Positions 49,576 to 57,415 of a stretch of 57,415 nucleotides of DNA are shown here, piece by piece (position 1 is the stretch's first letter; each line of letters starts with the position of its first letter). Source of the stretch: an uncultured Akkermansia sp. (lineage in GTDB: Bacteria > Verrucomicrobiota > Verrucomicrobiia > Verrucomicrobiales > Akkermansiaceae); NCBI GenBank assembly GCA_900548895.1, contig URLZ01000013.1, positions 1 through 57,415 on the forward strand, in the 5' to 3' direction. A program made the position numbers and the translations under genes. The notes under the pieces were generated by a model that had not been told where the DNA came from, searched no databases, and saw only the letters and a list, made by a program, of their open reading frames with translations.

Positions 49576-50541
49576 TTATTGCGCCGCAGAGTTGAGGGAG
49601 GCGTCTTCATCATCGGAGCTTTCTGCGATGATGAAGTTGGGCCGCTGCTTGATCTCCGTGTACATCTTGGCCATATATTGCCCGAAGACGCCGAGGAAAA
49701 AGAGCTGGACGCCGCTGAGCAGCAGAATGACGCAGACCATGGACGTCCATCCGTCCACGGAGTCATGGAAGACGATCTGCCTCACGCTCAGAGCGACGAT
49801 GGCGATAAAGGAGATAGCCATGAAGAGCAGTCCCAGCAGAGAGGCCAGAGCCAGAGGCAGGGTTGAAAAGGCCAGAATGCCCTCCAGCGAATAGCGGAAG
49901 AGCTTCCAGAACGACCACTTGGTTTCGCCGGCGGCACGCTCCACGTTGTGATACTCCAGCCACTTGGTGCGGAATCCGATCCACTCGTAGAGCCCCTTGG
50001 AGAAGCGGTTGCGCTCCGGCAGGGAGAGCAGAGCCTGAAGCGCCCGGCGCGAGAGCAGCTTGTAATCGCGAGCCCCGCTCTCGAGCTTCGTGTCGGAGAT
50101 CTTGTTGATGAGCCAGTAGAAGCAGCGGGCAAAGAAGGATCGCACGGGCGGCTCGCCTTCGCGCGTGCTGCGCCTGGTGCCGACACAGTCGTAGCCCTCT
50201 TCGGTCACCCACTTGAGCATGTCGGGGAGGAGGGCGGGCGGATCTTGCAGGTCGGCATCCATGATGGCGACATAGTTTCCCGTGGCGTGCGTCAGCCCGG
50301 CGAGCATGGCTCCCTCTTTGCCGAAGTTGCGCGAGAGGGAGTAATAGCGGACGATGTCGGGATAGCTTCGGTGCAGTTCCCTCAGGATGCTGAGGGTGTC
50401 ATCTCGGCTGCCGTCGTTGACAAAGATGACTTCGGGTTTCACGTTGCCGAGCCCGTCGAGCACGCGCTTGAGCTCAGTCATGAAGATGTGCAGAACGGCA
50501 CTTTCATTGTAGCACGGAACGACGAGAGAGAGGGTGATCAT
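49576..50541 (-). CDS. GT2 membrane-anchored glycosyltransferase (GtrB/DPM-like)
   Basis: A 321-residue GT-A-fold enzyme starting MITLSLVVPCYNES. The nucleotide-sugar and metal motifs are VNDGSRDDT and MDADLQDPP, followed by GARDYKLLSRRA, SLPERNRFSKGLYEWIGF and GETKWSFWKLFRYS. Two C-terminal membrane helices are visible (LASLLGLLFMAISFIAIVAL and MVCVILLLSGVQLFFLGVFG). This architecture matches undecaprenyl-phosphate glucosyltransferases of the GtrB/YkcC type, which load a sugar on a lipid carrier for transfer across the membrane. No GtrA flippase gene is nearby. The -10 box of its promoter is 6 bases before the ATG. It ends about 380 bases upstream of tssB, separated from it by a terminator. 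Confidence 0.92.
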   Translation of the reverse strand: MITLSLVVPCYNESAVLHIFMTELKRVLDGLGNVKPEVIFVNDGSRDDTLSILRELHRSYPDIVRYYSLSRNFGKEGAMLAGLTHATGNYVAIMDADLQDPPALLPDMLKWVTEEGYDCVGTRRSTREGEPPVRSFFARCFYWLINKISDTKLESGARDYKLLSRRALQALLSLPERNRFSKGLYEWIGFRTKWLEYHNVERAAGETKWSFWKLFRYSLEGILAFSTLPLALASLLGLLFMAISFIAIVALSVRQIVFHDSVDGWTSMVCVILLLSGVQLFFLGVFGQYMAKMYTEIKQRPNFIIAESSDDEDASLNSAAQ

Positions 50542-50547
50542 AGGGTC

Positions 50548-50575
50548 ACTGTAGCACGTTTCGGGGCAGAGTCGA
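50548..50575 (-). promoter_or_regulatory. Promoter of the glycosyltransferase gene, apparently leaderless
   Basis: The minus strand has -10 TACAGT (50548-50553) preceded by TGC, and a weaker -35 TCGACT (50570-50575) at 16-base spacing. Six bases separate the -10 box from the ATG at 50541, so initiation should fall on the start codon. Confidence 0.55.
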
Positions 50576-50669
50576 GAAAAAACGACGGAAGGACACGCGG
50601 CCTGTTTTTGATGCGCAGAAGGCGAATCGTCCCGCATGAAACGCGACGGTGCGGTGCGCGGGCACTCCC

Positions 50670-51596
50670 TCAGAGCCGGCTGTTGCCGGAGATGGAGACG
50701 GAGCCGCCACGGTACGGCGTTGAGTATCGGGACGGCTGCGGTTGGACACTGCTCGGGCGGGTGTCGCCCTCCTCTTCGGGAAGGACGTTCGAGGGAACGA
50801 CGTCACCACCGCTGCTGCTCCGAGGGCTCGCCTCCTCCGGCTCGAGGGTCTGCACCTCGGGCGGCAGAATCTCTTCACCGTTGACGAAAATGCGCTCGCG
50901 GATGCTGCCGTCATTGCCGACCTCGATTTTAGTGGTAACCTTGCCGCGCGGCTGAGAGAGACTGCCTGTGGCAGCACTGTCCCCCGCCTGCGGCGGAGTG
51001 GTAGGTGCCGCGGACTCGCCGCCGGCGGGCACGTTGGAGCTGTCCGTCAGCGGGCGGAAGCGCGCGCAGACCAGGCGCTCGCCGTAGTCCTGCGGATCGA
51101 GCATGAAGAGGCGATCGAGGCGCATCAGCGCCAGCTGCCCCTGCTTCATGGCCACGAGATCTTCGAGAATGCCCGCAGGCTGCCCGGGGATATCGCGCCG
51201 CAGCAGAATGTCGACGGTGTCGCCGGCCTGAAGGGGCTGAGGCTGGGCCGAGGCCCCGTTCTGGTGGGCGAGCAGCTCCACGACCTCGAAGCGCGCAATG
51301 TAGTCGCGGTTGTCGTTGGAGGTGATTTCGTGAAAGACGGCGCGCACGGTGTCCGAGCTGAGCAGATCGCAGTTGCCGGTGAGCTGGGGCACCCCCGCGG
51401 GGGCGGAGGCTTGGCCGACGGCCGGCCCGGTGGCGAATCCGCCGGCGGATGCGGGGGGAGCGACGGGAGGTAGAGAGGGAACCGCGTCCTGCTGAGCGGC
51501 GAGCTCACCGGGAGCAATCAGGGCCAAGGTGAGGAGAGCGCGGAGGGCCAATGAGCAGCGCGAGTGTGCAGAGCTTTGGGTGACGGATGCCGGCAT
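50670..51596 (-). CDS. Exported protein of unknown function, paralogue B
   Basis: A 308-residue protein with a signal peptide (cut near LAAQQDA). After a Pro/Ala-rich stretch comes a domain with GNCDLLSSDTVRAVFHE and ARFEVVELLAHQ, and AMKQGQLALMRLDRLFMLD ending in VCARFRPL. A Ser/Pro/Glu-rich tail follows. The domain matches, motif by motif, the gene immediately upstream (GNCDLMASNTLRATYVG, YRFTVIETIAYKA, DMKPGEEVIMLINHIFLFS, VCTRLARL), so the two are paralogues. Each domain has two Cys (GNCDL and VC) that may form a disulfide in the periplasm. No known family recognised. It lies 56 bases after its paralogue, downstream of menC. Confidence 0.78.
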   Translation of the reverse strand: MPASVTQSSAHSRCSLALRALLTLALIAPGELAAQQDAVPSLPPVAPPASAGGFATGPAVGQASAPAGVPQLTGNCDLLSSDTVRAVFHEITSNDNRDYIARFEVVELLAHQNGASAQPQPLQAGDTVDILLRRDIPGQPAGILEDLVAMKQGQLALMRLDRLFMLDPQDYGERLVCARFRPLTDSSNVPAGGESAAPTTPPQAGDSAATGSLSQPRGKVTTKIEVGNDGSIRERIFVNGEEILPPEVQTLEPEEASPRSSSGGDVVPSNVLPEEEGDTRPSSVQPQPSRYSTPYRGGSVSISGNSRL

Positions 51597-51652
51597 GGAG
51601 GTGTGAGGCGTGGGAGAGGAGCTTGTGAAGGTCGGCGAGGGTTGGGGAAGAC

Positions 51653-52432
51653 TTAAAAACCCTCGTCAGCAGGCAGAATGGGGCGGTCCGGATAGGTGGG
51701 AGAGGGGTTGCCCGAGCCGCTCTCGATGATGGTGTCATCACCTCCGCGAGGTGCGTCGCTGCCCTGCGCCGACGGAGTGGGCGCTGGAGCTGGGGGGTCG
51801 ACCGGTAGCGGGGGGATTGCTGCGCCACGGCCGGGGTCGCCACCGGGCGTTCCCGTCCCGGAAGAGATGCCCTCGGCAGCCCCTCCCGCATAAGGCTCCT
51901 GACTTGGGGCCAAATTTCCCCCGACGGGCGGCAGGGGAAGAGCCCCGCCGTCGCTGCCGGCCGCGCCTGCGCCGCTGCCTGAGGCGAGGACCCCGAGGCG
52001 GGCGAGGCGCGTACAGACGATTTGGTTGCCGTAGTAGGGCTCCGAGAAGAGGAAGATGTGGTTGATGAGCATGATAACCTCTTCCCCGGGCTTCATGTCC
52101 GCCATGCCGGCGAGCACGTCCGCCGGTTGGCCGGGGCGTGAAGGATCGGCGGGGATGTCGAGGGTCTGCCCGTGTTTCAGCGGGAGGTTGGCGTAGCGGT
52201 TTGAGGCCTTGTAGGCGATGGTCTCGATGACCGTGAAGCGGTACGCGGCCGTCTCGCCTTCGCCGACGGGGCCGACATAGGTGGCCCGCAGGGTGTTGGA
52301 GGCCATGAGGTCGCAATTCCCGGCGGGTGCGAGTTCTGAGGGGCGTCCCTCCTGCGCGGAGGCGCCTGTGATGAGGAGAGGGGCTGCAAGCGCGGCGGCG
52401 AGCAGCGGAAGGGCTGAAAGGGTGGGCTTCAT
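51653..52432 (-). CDS. Exported protein of unknown function, paralogue A
   Basis: A 259-residue protein with a signal peptide (MKPTLSALPL to about ASAQEG), the paralogous domain described for the neighbouring gene (GNCDLMASNTLRATYVG to VCTRLARL), and a long Gly/Pro/Ser/Ala-rich, acidic tail. The ATG overlaps the menC stop in an ATGA arrangement, so it is translationally coupled to a menaquinone gene although it has no visible enzymatic motif. Function unknown. The domain could be a small beta-sandwich with one disulfide, judged from strand-like hydrophobic alternation. Confidence 0.78.
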   Translation of the reverse strand: MKPTLSALPLLAAALAAPLLITGASAQEGRPSELAPAGNCDLMASNTLRATYVGPVGEGETAAYRFTVIETIAYKASNRYANLPLKHGQTLDIPADPSRPGQPADVLAGMADMKPGEEVIMLINHIFLFSEPYYGNQIVCTRLARLGVLASGSGAGAAGSDGGALPLPPVGGNLAPSQEPYAGGAAEGISSGTGTPGGDPGRGAAIPPLPVDPPAPAPTPSAQGSDAPRGGDDTIIESGSGNPSPTYPDRPILPADEGF

Positions 52433-53544
52433 CGGGGTGAGGGGTCGGTTGATGGAGGTGGTGCTTGTTTTATATCACGGAGAACGGATTTTTTCCAGTG
52501 TAAATCATGACCGAGCAGGATTATGTCACGCAAGCTGTCGTCGCTGAAGAGGCGGCCGGTGCCGAGCCCGTGGAGGGTGTGGGGAGCGCAGAGGCCGCAC
52601 CACTGGGTGAGGATGCCGTGGCCGATGTGGCTCTCCAGCGCCGAGTTGATCCACCAGCGCATGCCGCGTTCCTCCGCGAGGGAGGCCCAGTTAGCGGCTC
52701 CCCGCAGTCCCCCGTGCAGCGAAGGCTTGATGACGAGGGCCTGCGGTCGGAGGCGGTCGAGCAGGCTCTCCCGCGCATCGGGTGACGTTGCGGCGATGAG
52801 CTCTTCATCGAGGGCGATGGGCAGGGGCGCGCAGCGGCAGAGCTCGGCGAGCGCGCGGGGCTGCCCGGGGGCGAGGGGCTGCTCGATGCAGGAGACGCCC
52901 GCTTCCGCGAGGGCTTCGAGGATGGCCGGAGCTTCGTTCGGACTGAAGGCCCCGTTGGCGTCGACGCGGATTTCAACCGACGGGAACTCCGCCTTGACGT
53001 CGCGCAGCAGCGCGAGCTCCTCACCGAGCGGGAGGGCCCCGACCTTGAGCTTGAGGCAGCTCGCCCCGCTCTCCGCCCCCTGCCGCAGGGCTTGGCGCAT
53101 GCACTCAGCCGTATCCATCCAGACGAGGTGGTGGATGGCGATGGCGTCGCGCCCCTGCGTGAAGGGCGTGTCCCAGAGGGCGCGAGAGCCGCTCCTGAGC
53201 CCCAGCAGGGCCCCTTCGATGCCGAAGCGCAGGGCGGGGCTCTCGCTTAGCTCGGCGGGCAACAGGGCCTGCCGGGCTTCCACTTGGCGTAGGGCGGCGG
53301 CGATGGGAGCGTCCGTGAGCCGAGCGGCCTCGGGCGAGAGCCCCGGCATGAAGCTGCACTCTCCCTCGCCGACCCGTCCGTCGCCCTCGGCGCGGATGAT
53401 GAGGATGGGGCGTTCGACGAGTGCGCCGCGCGAGGTGCGCGCCGGGCGCCGAAAGTGCAGCACGCGTTGCTCGGCCTGCAGCCGAAAGGGCGGCAGGCTG
53501 CACAGAGCGTCATCGAGGGCCTCGGCTGCGTCGGACGGCGTCAT
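52429..53544 (-). CDS. menC: o-Succinylbenzoate synthase
   Basis: MenC dehydrates SHCHC to o-succinylbenzoate in menaquinone synthesis. It belongs to the enolase superfamily. The 371-residue protein shows the barrel motifs: KLKVG with the catalytic KxK lysines, VDANGAFS as first metal ligand, CIEQPL as second, and ALDEEL as third, plus VIKPSLHGG with the opposing lysine. Closing segments are WINSALESHIGH and HGLGTG. It follows menB after a 121-base spacer (53545-53665, nothing recognised) and overlaps the exported-protein gene by 4 bases. Dipeptide epimerase is a possible alternative in this superfamily, but the linkage to menD and menB favours MenC. Confidence 0.9.
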   Translation of the reverse strand: MTPSDAAEALDDALCSLPPFRLQAEQRVLHFRRPARTSRGALVERPILIIRAEGDGRVGEGECSFMPGLSPEAARLTDAPIAAALRQVEARQALLPAELSESPALRFGIEGALLGLRSGSRALWDTPFTQGRDAIAIHHLVWMDTAECMRQALRQGAESGASCLKLKVGALPLGEELALLRDVKAEFPSVEIRVDANGAFSPNEAPAILEALAEAGVSCIEQPLAPGQPRALAELCRCAPLPIALDEELIAATSPDARESLLDRLRPQALVIKPSLHGGLRGAANWASLAEERGMRWWINSALESHIGHGILTQWCGLCAPHTLHGLGTGRLFSDDSLRDIILLGHDLHWKKSVLRDIKQAPPPSTDPSPR

Positions 53545-53665
53545 GGGCGGGCGTTTGAGATGGTGTTATCGGCGTTCAGGGGGAGTACGTCCCCGTGCCG
53601 ACGATGGCGGGCGGGGCGTGGTGCTGCGATGGTGATGGGGCCCCCGTAAGGGAGGTTCGGGCGAC

Positions 53666-54484
53666 TCAGGGGAGATTCGGGTAGCGGCTGAAGTCCGGCG
53701 GGCGCTTCTCGAGGAAGGCGCGGGAGCCCTCGTGAGCCTCGTCGCAGAGGTAGTAGAGCATGGTGGCGTCTCCTGCGAGCTCTTGGATGCCTGCCTGGCC
53801 ATCGAGCTCCGCGTTGAGCCCGGCCTTGATGAGGCGCAGGGCGATGGGAGAGAGCTGCATCATCTCCTCGGCCCACTGCACGTATTCATCCTCGAGCTGC
53901 TCGAGGGGGACGACCTTGTTGACGAGTCCCATCTCGAGAGCCTCCTGAGCGCTGTATTTGCGGCAGAGGAACCAGATCTCGCGCGTCTTTTTCTGCCCGA
54001 TGCAGCGGGCCATGTACGAAGCGCCGAAGCCGGCGTCAAAGCTGCCGACGCGCGGTCCGGTCTGGCCGAAGACGGCGTTCTCGGAGGCGATGCTCAGGTC
54101 GCAGACGACATGCAGGACGTGCCCGCCGCCGATGGCGAAGCCGTTGACGGCGGCGATGACGGGCTTGGGCAGAGAGCGAATCTGCTTTTGAACCTCGAGG
54201 ACGGAGAGTCTGGGCACGCCCTGGCGATCAACGTAGCCGCCTCGGCCCTTGACGTGCATGTCGCCGCCGGAGCAGAAGGCGATGTCGCCCGCGCCGGTGA
54301 GTACGACGACGCGCACGGAGGCCATTTCGCGGGCCAGATGCAGCGCGTCGCTCATCTCCGCCGTCGTCAGCGGGGTGAAGGCGTTGCGGTAGCGCTCGCG
54401 GTTGATGGTGATGCGGGCGATGCCGCCGTATTGCTCGAAGAGGATTTCCTCGTACTGCTTGATGGGGGTCCAGTCGCGTTTCAT
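53666..54484 (-). CDS. menB: 1,4-Dihydroxy-2-naphthoyl-CoA synthase
   Basis: MenB closes the second ring of menaquinone from o-succinylbenzoyl-CoA, in the crotonase fold. The 272-residue length is normal. Key parts are [32 protein letters not shown], the oxyanion-hole region [19 protein letters not shown], and the active-site Asp in [14 protein letters not shown] with SYMARCIG. These distinguish MenB from ordinary enoyl-CoA hydratases. It lies 96 bases after menD, and the two gaps on either side contain no clear regulatory signals. Confidence 0.96.
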   Translation of the reverse strand: MKRDWTPIKQYEEILFEQYGGIARITINRERYRNAFTPLTTAEMSDALHLAREMASVRVVVLTGAGDIAFCSGGDMHVKGRGGYVDRQGVPRLSVLEVQKQIRSLPKPVIAAVNGFAIGGGHVLHVVCDLSIASENAVFGQTGPRVGSFDAGFGASYMARCIGQKKTREIWFLCRKYSAQEALEMGLVNKVVPLEQLEDEYVQWAEEMMQLSPIALRLIKAGLNAELDGQAGIQELAGDATMLYYLCDEAHEGSRAFLEKRPPDFSRYPNLP

Positions 54485-54580
54485 GTCGAAAGGTGGGGGA
54501 AGGCGGGAAGGTGTCGAAGGGCGCGGGGTGAGCTGTGGGATTCAGGCGGGGTGAGGGATAGCTTTGACTGCTGGCCTCAT

Positions 54581-56227
54581 TCAGCCTTGCGCGGAGGCAG
54601 CAGCGTCTCGGTCGGCATCGGTTATGGCCTCGAGCAGGATGGGCCCGGGGGCGTTTGCCGCCATGAGCGCCTCGATGAGATCTGATGTGTCGCCGGCCCG
54701 TTGCAGGGAGAGGTAGCGGCAGCCGCAGCTGCGGGCCCATCCTTCAGCCCGGCTTCGGCAGATACCGCTGACCATGGCGTTGGCCGGGCCGGGCAGGGTG
54801 GCGAAGATGCCGCCGCCGCCGTTGTTGAGCAGGAGGATGCGCAGGGTGGGCGGCAGCTCGGGGAGCCCGAGCGCATTCATGTCGTAAAAGAAACTCAGAT
54901 CGCCGATGATGAGCAGTTGAAGCCCTCGGGCCTCGGGGCTCTGTGCGTAGCCGATGGCGGTGGAGAGGCTGCCCTCGATGCCGTTGGTGCCGCGGTTGCA
55001 TTCGACCTGCACGCCTGCCGGCAGCTCGAAGAGCTGGGCAAAGCGCACGGCCGAGCTGTTGGCCAGATGCAGGGTATCGCCGGGCCGCAGATGCGCCATC
55101 GCCTCCCCGACGAGCCGGGGCCCCGTGGGCGGATCGCCCGCGGCGGCGTCCCGAGTGCAAGGTTGAGCCGAAAGCGCGGTGACTTGCGCATGCATCCAGC
55201 GGGCCGCAAAGGCTCGGTCTGCCCCGGGAAGGTCGGCGAGCGGCAGCAACTCCTCCGGCCTGCCGGCGAGGCAGCGGCTCAGGCAGCAAAAGCTGTCGAT
55301 GACCTCGCCGCTCGGGCTGAGGTGCCAGTGCTCCTGCGGGCGGAAGCGGCGCAGCAGCGCCTTGAGCCTCGGCGAGATGAGGCATCCGCCGCAACTGAGG
55401 AGCAGATCCGGGCTCAGCTCCCGGCCCAGCGGTTCGTCCACCTCGACCGGCAAGAGCCGATCCGGCTGCGTCTGCGCGAGGCCGTCCGCATTGCTCAGAT
55501 GCTCGCCGACGACGGCCCAGCCCGCCCGGCAAAAGGCCTCCGCCCAATCGGGACGCTGCGGCAGCTGCCCGAGCAGCAGCATGCGGCGCGGTGCGGCGGC
55601 GACCAAGTCGGCGAGAGCGCTGAGGCTCCCTGCCTCGCTGAGCTGGCTGAGGCGAATGACGCGGGTCGGCTCCGGGGGCTCCGGACGCACGCCGCCGAGA
55701 GGCGGAGCGAGCGGGATGTTGAGCTGCACGGGCCCACCTCCGTCGCGGTGGAGGGCGAGCAGAGCTTCATTGATGAGGCGGTTGCGGTGCCAGGCATCCC
55801 CGCTCTCCGGCAGGCTGAGGCAGAGCTTGACCAAGCCTCCGTACACCCCGATCTGGGGAAGGGTCTGACCGTCCTGCTGCCCGATCCAGGCTCCCGGGCG
55901 GTCGGCGGAGATGATGAGCAGCGGAATCTGCCGGTAGTGCGCTTCGGCCACAGCAGGGTGCAGATTGAGCAGGGCGCTGCCCGACGTCACGCAGACGGCG
56001 ACGGGCGCCCCGCCGGCTGCGGCACTCCAGCCGAGGGCGATGTAGCCGGCGCTGCGCTCGTCCGTGACGGCGCGGCAGCTGAAGCCCTCGGCGCAGGAGA
56101 GGCTGCGCACGATGGGCGAGTTGCGGCTCCCCGGGCAGAGAACGCAGCGCGTGAGGCCGTGAGCGCGCAGGAGATAGACGAGCTCGCGCACGGCGGGAAT
56201 GTCGCTGAGTTGTTCGTCGTGAGCCAT
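54581..56227 (-). CDS. menD: MenD, SEPHCHC synthase (menaquinone)
   Basis: MenD is the thiamine-diphosphate enzyme that joins 2-oxoglutarate and isochorismate. With ATG 56227 (MAHDEQLSD) the protein is 548 residues. Visible motifs are RCVLCPGSRNSP at the N-terminus, ERSAGYIALGWSAAAG, VCVTSGSALLNLHPAVAEA, RPGAWIGQQDGQTLPQ, NRGTNGIEGSLSTAIGYA, and the cofactor-binding IIGDLSFFYDMNAL with LLNNGGGGIF. The long frame further upstream is read-through of the spacer. The 398-base spacer before it (56228-56625) holds the FKBP terminator and a GCCCCGG/CCGGGGC hairpin (56290-56316) but no clear promoter. menF, menE, menH and menA are not in the window. Confidence 0.95.
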   Translation of the reverse strand: MAHDEQLSDIPAVRELVYLLRAHGLTRCVLCPGSRNSPIVRSLSCAEGFSCRAVTDERSAGYIALGWSAAAGGAPVAVCVTSGSALLNLHPAVAEAHYRQIPLLIISADRPGAWIGQQDGQTLPQIGVYGGLVKLCLSLPESGDAWHRNRLINEALLALHRDGGGPVQLNIPLAPPLGGVRPEPPEPTRVIRLSQLSEAGSLSALADLVAAAPRRMLLLGQLPQRPDWAEAFCRAGWAVVGEHLSNADGLAQTQPDRLLPVEVDEPLGRELSPDLLLSCGGCLISPRLKALLRRFRPQEHWHLSPSGEVIDSFCCLSRCLAGRPEELLPLADLPGADRAFAARWMHAQVTALSAQPCTRDAAAGDPPTGPRLVGEAMAHLRPGDTLHLANSSAVRFAQLFELPAGVQVECNRGTNGIEGSLSTAIGYAQSPEARGLQLLIIGDLSFFYDMNALGLPELPPTLRILLLNNGGGGIFATLPGPANAMVSGICRSRAEGWARSCGCRYLSLQRAGDTSDLIEALMAANAPGPILLEAITDADRDAAASAQG

Positions 56228-56553
56228 GGGGATGCGGTGGGAGAAGTGTTGCGGTGAAGTCAGCCCTCGGATGGGAGCCGCGCAGAGAAGCCCCGGGGGG
56301 CGTAGGCCTCCGGGGCGGCTGTACTGTTGTGCCGTTGTGCGGTTGAAGCCGGACGGCGCAGACCCGTGCCTTGCCCGAGCGGAGGGGAATGCTTCGGAAC
56401 GGAGTGCCGCGCGGCGCCGTCCGAGATACCGAAAGCCACCCGGGAGGGCTGGCGCTCTGAGAGGGCGGAGGGCATCCTTCCGTGAGCCCTGCTCGGGGAA
56501 GCGACGGGTCGGTCGGCGGATAGCCGGACGTCGCGAATCCGGGCGCTCCCGAG

Positions 56554-56593
56554 AAAAGCGGGCAGACTCTGCCGCGGGGCAGAGTCTGCCCGC
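56554..56593 (-). terminator. Rho-independent terminator after the FKBP gene
   Basis: On the minus strand a perfect 16-bp stem (56558-56573 with 56578-56593, arms GCGGGCAGACTCTGCC and its complement) has a 4-base loop and is followed by TTTT (56554-56557). It lies 32 bases after the stop codon of the FKBP gene. The stem is longer than most terminators but otherwise typical. Confidence 0.85.
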
Positions 56594-56625
56594 CGGGGAA
56601 AGCTCCCGAAGGCGCACAGCGGCGC

Positions 56626-57264
56626 TTACTTGGTCAGGCCGAGCAGCTCCATCTCAAAGATGAGCGTGCTGTTCGGGCCGATGCTGCCGGGGCCGTTGGT
56701 GCCATAGGCCAGATTGGCCGGAATGGTCACGCGCCACTTGGCGCCGACGGGCATGAGCTTGAGCGCCTCCGTGAAGCCGGGGATGACCTGGCGGATGTTG
56801 AACTCAACGGGCTGCGGCGACTGATCGAAGACCGTGCCGTCCACGAGCGTGCCCTTGTACATCACCTTGGCCGTCGGGGCATCGCCGTATTTCTCAGCGC
56901 TGTATTTCTCCGAGCCGCCAGGCGTGAGCACCTCGTACTGAAGGCCGCTGGCCGTCGTGGTGACCCCGTCGCGCTTGCCGTTCTCCTCCATGTACTTGCG
57001 GCCGAGCTCGAGATTCGCCTGAGCCTTCTGCTCGGCGCGGGCCTGCAGCATGGCGAGGAATTCGTGCTGGTAGCGGTTGATGTTCTCGTTGACGATGCTC
57101 ATATCCATGTCGCCGCCGAGGCCGTCGAGGATGCCCTTGCCGAGCTTCTCCGGCGTGATGTCACCGGCGGTGATGCCGGCGAGCATCTGGGGGAGAATCT
57201 GAGAGCCGAGGCGGTAACCGATGAGGTAGCTCATCACGTCCTGCATTTCCTGTTGTTCAGTCAT
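56626..57264 (-). CDS. FKBP-type peptidyl-prolyl cis-trans isomerase
   Basis: A 212-residue FKBP with an N-terminal helical dimerisation region (SYLIGYRLGSQILPQML to about residue 95, including LGKGILDGLGGD and YQHEFLAMLQARAE), then an FKBP domain: YKGTLVDGTVFDQSPQP, VIPGFTEALKLMPVGAKWRVTIP, NLAYGTNGPGSIGPNSTLIFEMELL. This is the FkpA/Mip/FklB plan. No signal peptide or lipobox is present, so a cytoplasmic location like FklB is most likely. The promoter has an almost perfect -10 box 7 bases before the ATG. A strong terminator follows, so the gene is monocistronic. Confidence 0.95.
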   Translation of the reverse strand: MTEQQEMQDVMSYLIGYRLGSQILPQMLAGITAGDITPEKLGKGILDGLGGDMDMSIVNENINRYQHEFLAMLQARAEQKAQANLELGRKYMEENGKRDGVTTTASGLQYEVLTPGGSEKYSAEKYGDAPTAKVMYKGTLVDGTVFDQSPQPVEFNIRQVIPGFTEALKLMPVGAKWRVTIPANLAYGTNGPGSIGPNSTLIFEMELLGLTK

Positions 57265-57271
57265 GGGCCCT

Positions 57272-57299
57272 ATTGTAGCAGAAGCGGGGCGGAAGGCAA
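57272..57299 (-). promoter_or_regulatory. Promoter of the FKBP gene, apparently leaderless
   Basis: The minus strand has -35 TTGCCT (57294-57299), a 16-base spacer ending in TGC (extended -10), and -10 TACAAT (57272-57277). The ATG at 57264 follows after 7 bases. The rest of 57265-57415 shows no gene. Confidence 0.65.
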
Positions 57300-57360
57300 G
57301 CCGAGATCGCCCGCTGCGCCTGACGGGTGGAGAGAAGCTGCGCTGCGTGACCTCCGTTCC

Positions 57361-57415
57361 GGCGGAAGGCGGAAGGCGGAAGGCGGAAGGCGGAAGGCGG
57401 AAGGCGGAAGGCGGA
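57361..57415. repeat. Tandem 7-bp repeat at the right edge
   Basis: About 7.9 perfect copies of GGCGGAA run to the last base of the window, so the array continues beyond it. Its length here is a minimum. Because 7 is not a multiple of 3, copy-number change in a coding sequence would shift the frame. In this intergenic place it could alter spacing near a promoter, or it could simply mark a contig end where assembly stopped. Confidence 0.9.

Noticed and set aside
57361..57415. CRISPR array or rRNA-related repeat
   Set aside because: The unit is only 7 bases, head-to-tail, with no spacers.
1..57415. tRNA, rRNA and riboswitch genes
   Set aside because: No cloverleaf with the GTTCRA arm, no rRNA-like conserved segment, and no recognisable TPP or other riboswitch core (also not in front of thiL) was seen by eye. 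A covariance-model scan would be decisive.

Overview
The window is 57.4 kb of GC-rich bacterial chromosome. All 43 genes I can support lie on the minus strand, so genes are described below in their own reading direction. The organism is Gram-negative, with lipoproteins, a type VI secretion system (T6SS), a menaquinone pathway and a class-2-like dihydroorotate dehydrogenase. One gene encodes a PEP-CTERM protein of the style common in Verrucomicrobiota (PEP motif, hydrophobic helix, RRRR tail). Verrucomicrobiota is my best guess, by inference only. No rRNA, tRNA, CRISPR array or insertion sequence was recognised.

Right part (about 49.5-57.4 kb): an FKBP-type peptidyl-prolyl isomerase; menD, menB and menC, with menC leading into two paralogous exported proteins; and a GT2 membrane-associated glycosyltransferase. 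The extreme right edge is a tandem array of a 7-bp unit.

Centre (about 18.0-49.3 kb): an essentially complete T6SS locus of about 31 kb. The order is tssB-tssC-hcp-tagJ, a terminator, then tssE-tssF-tssG-clpV, a PEP-CTERM protein gene, two successive [vgrG + unknown partner] modules, a second TssJ-like lipoprotein, a PAAR-like tip gene, and tssJ-tssK-tssL-tssM-tssA. TssB/C form the sheath, Hcp the tube and VgrG/PAAR the spike. TssE/F/G/K form the baseplate, TssJ/L/M the envelope complex, TssA caps or primes assembly, and ClpV with TagJ recycles the sheath. Unusual points are the duplicated vgrG-partner modules with long non-conserved VgrG C-termini (one with glycine-zipper helices and a 7-residue repeat), the paired TssJ-like lipoproteins, the PEP-CTERM gene coupled to clpV, a TssM of 1679 residues, and a palindrome at the start of the first operon.

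Left part (1-18 kb): the suf operon (a Fur-family regulator, sufC, sufB, sufD), rpoN (sigma-54), dnaA with an AT-rich, repeat-bearing upstream region, a CPBP-family membrane protein and thiL, three exported proteins of unknown function, an MFS transporter of the CynX/NimT type, pyrD, a nucleotide-sugar epimerase, a fumarylacetoacetate hydrolase-family enzyme and a lipoprotein. A near-consensus promoter and Shine-Dalgarno sequence at the left edge show that another minus-strand gene starts just outside the window.

A recurring regulatory feature is a -10 hexamer, often preceded by TGC, placed only 6-7 bases before an ATG. At least five genes therefore look as if they are transcribed as leaderless mRNAs.
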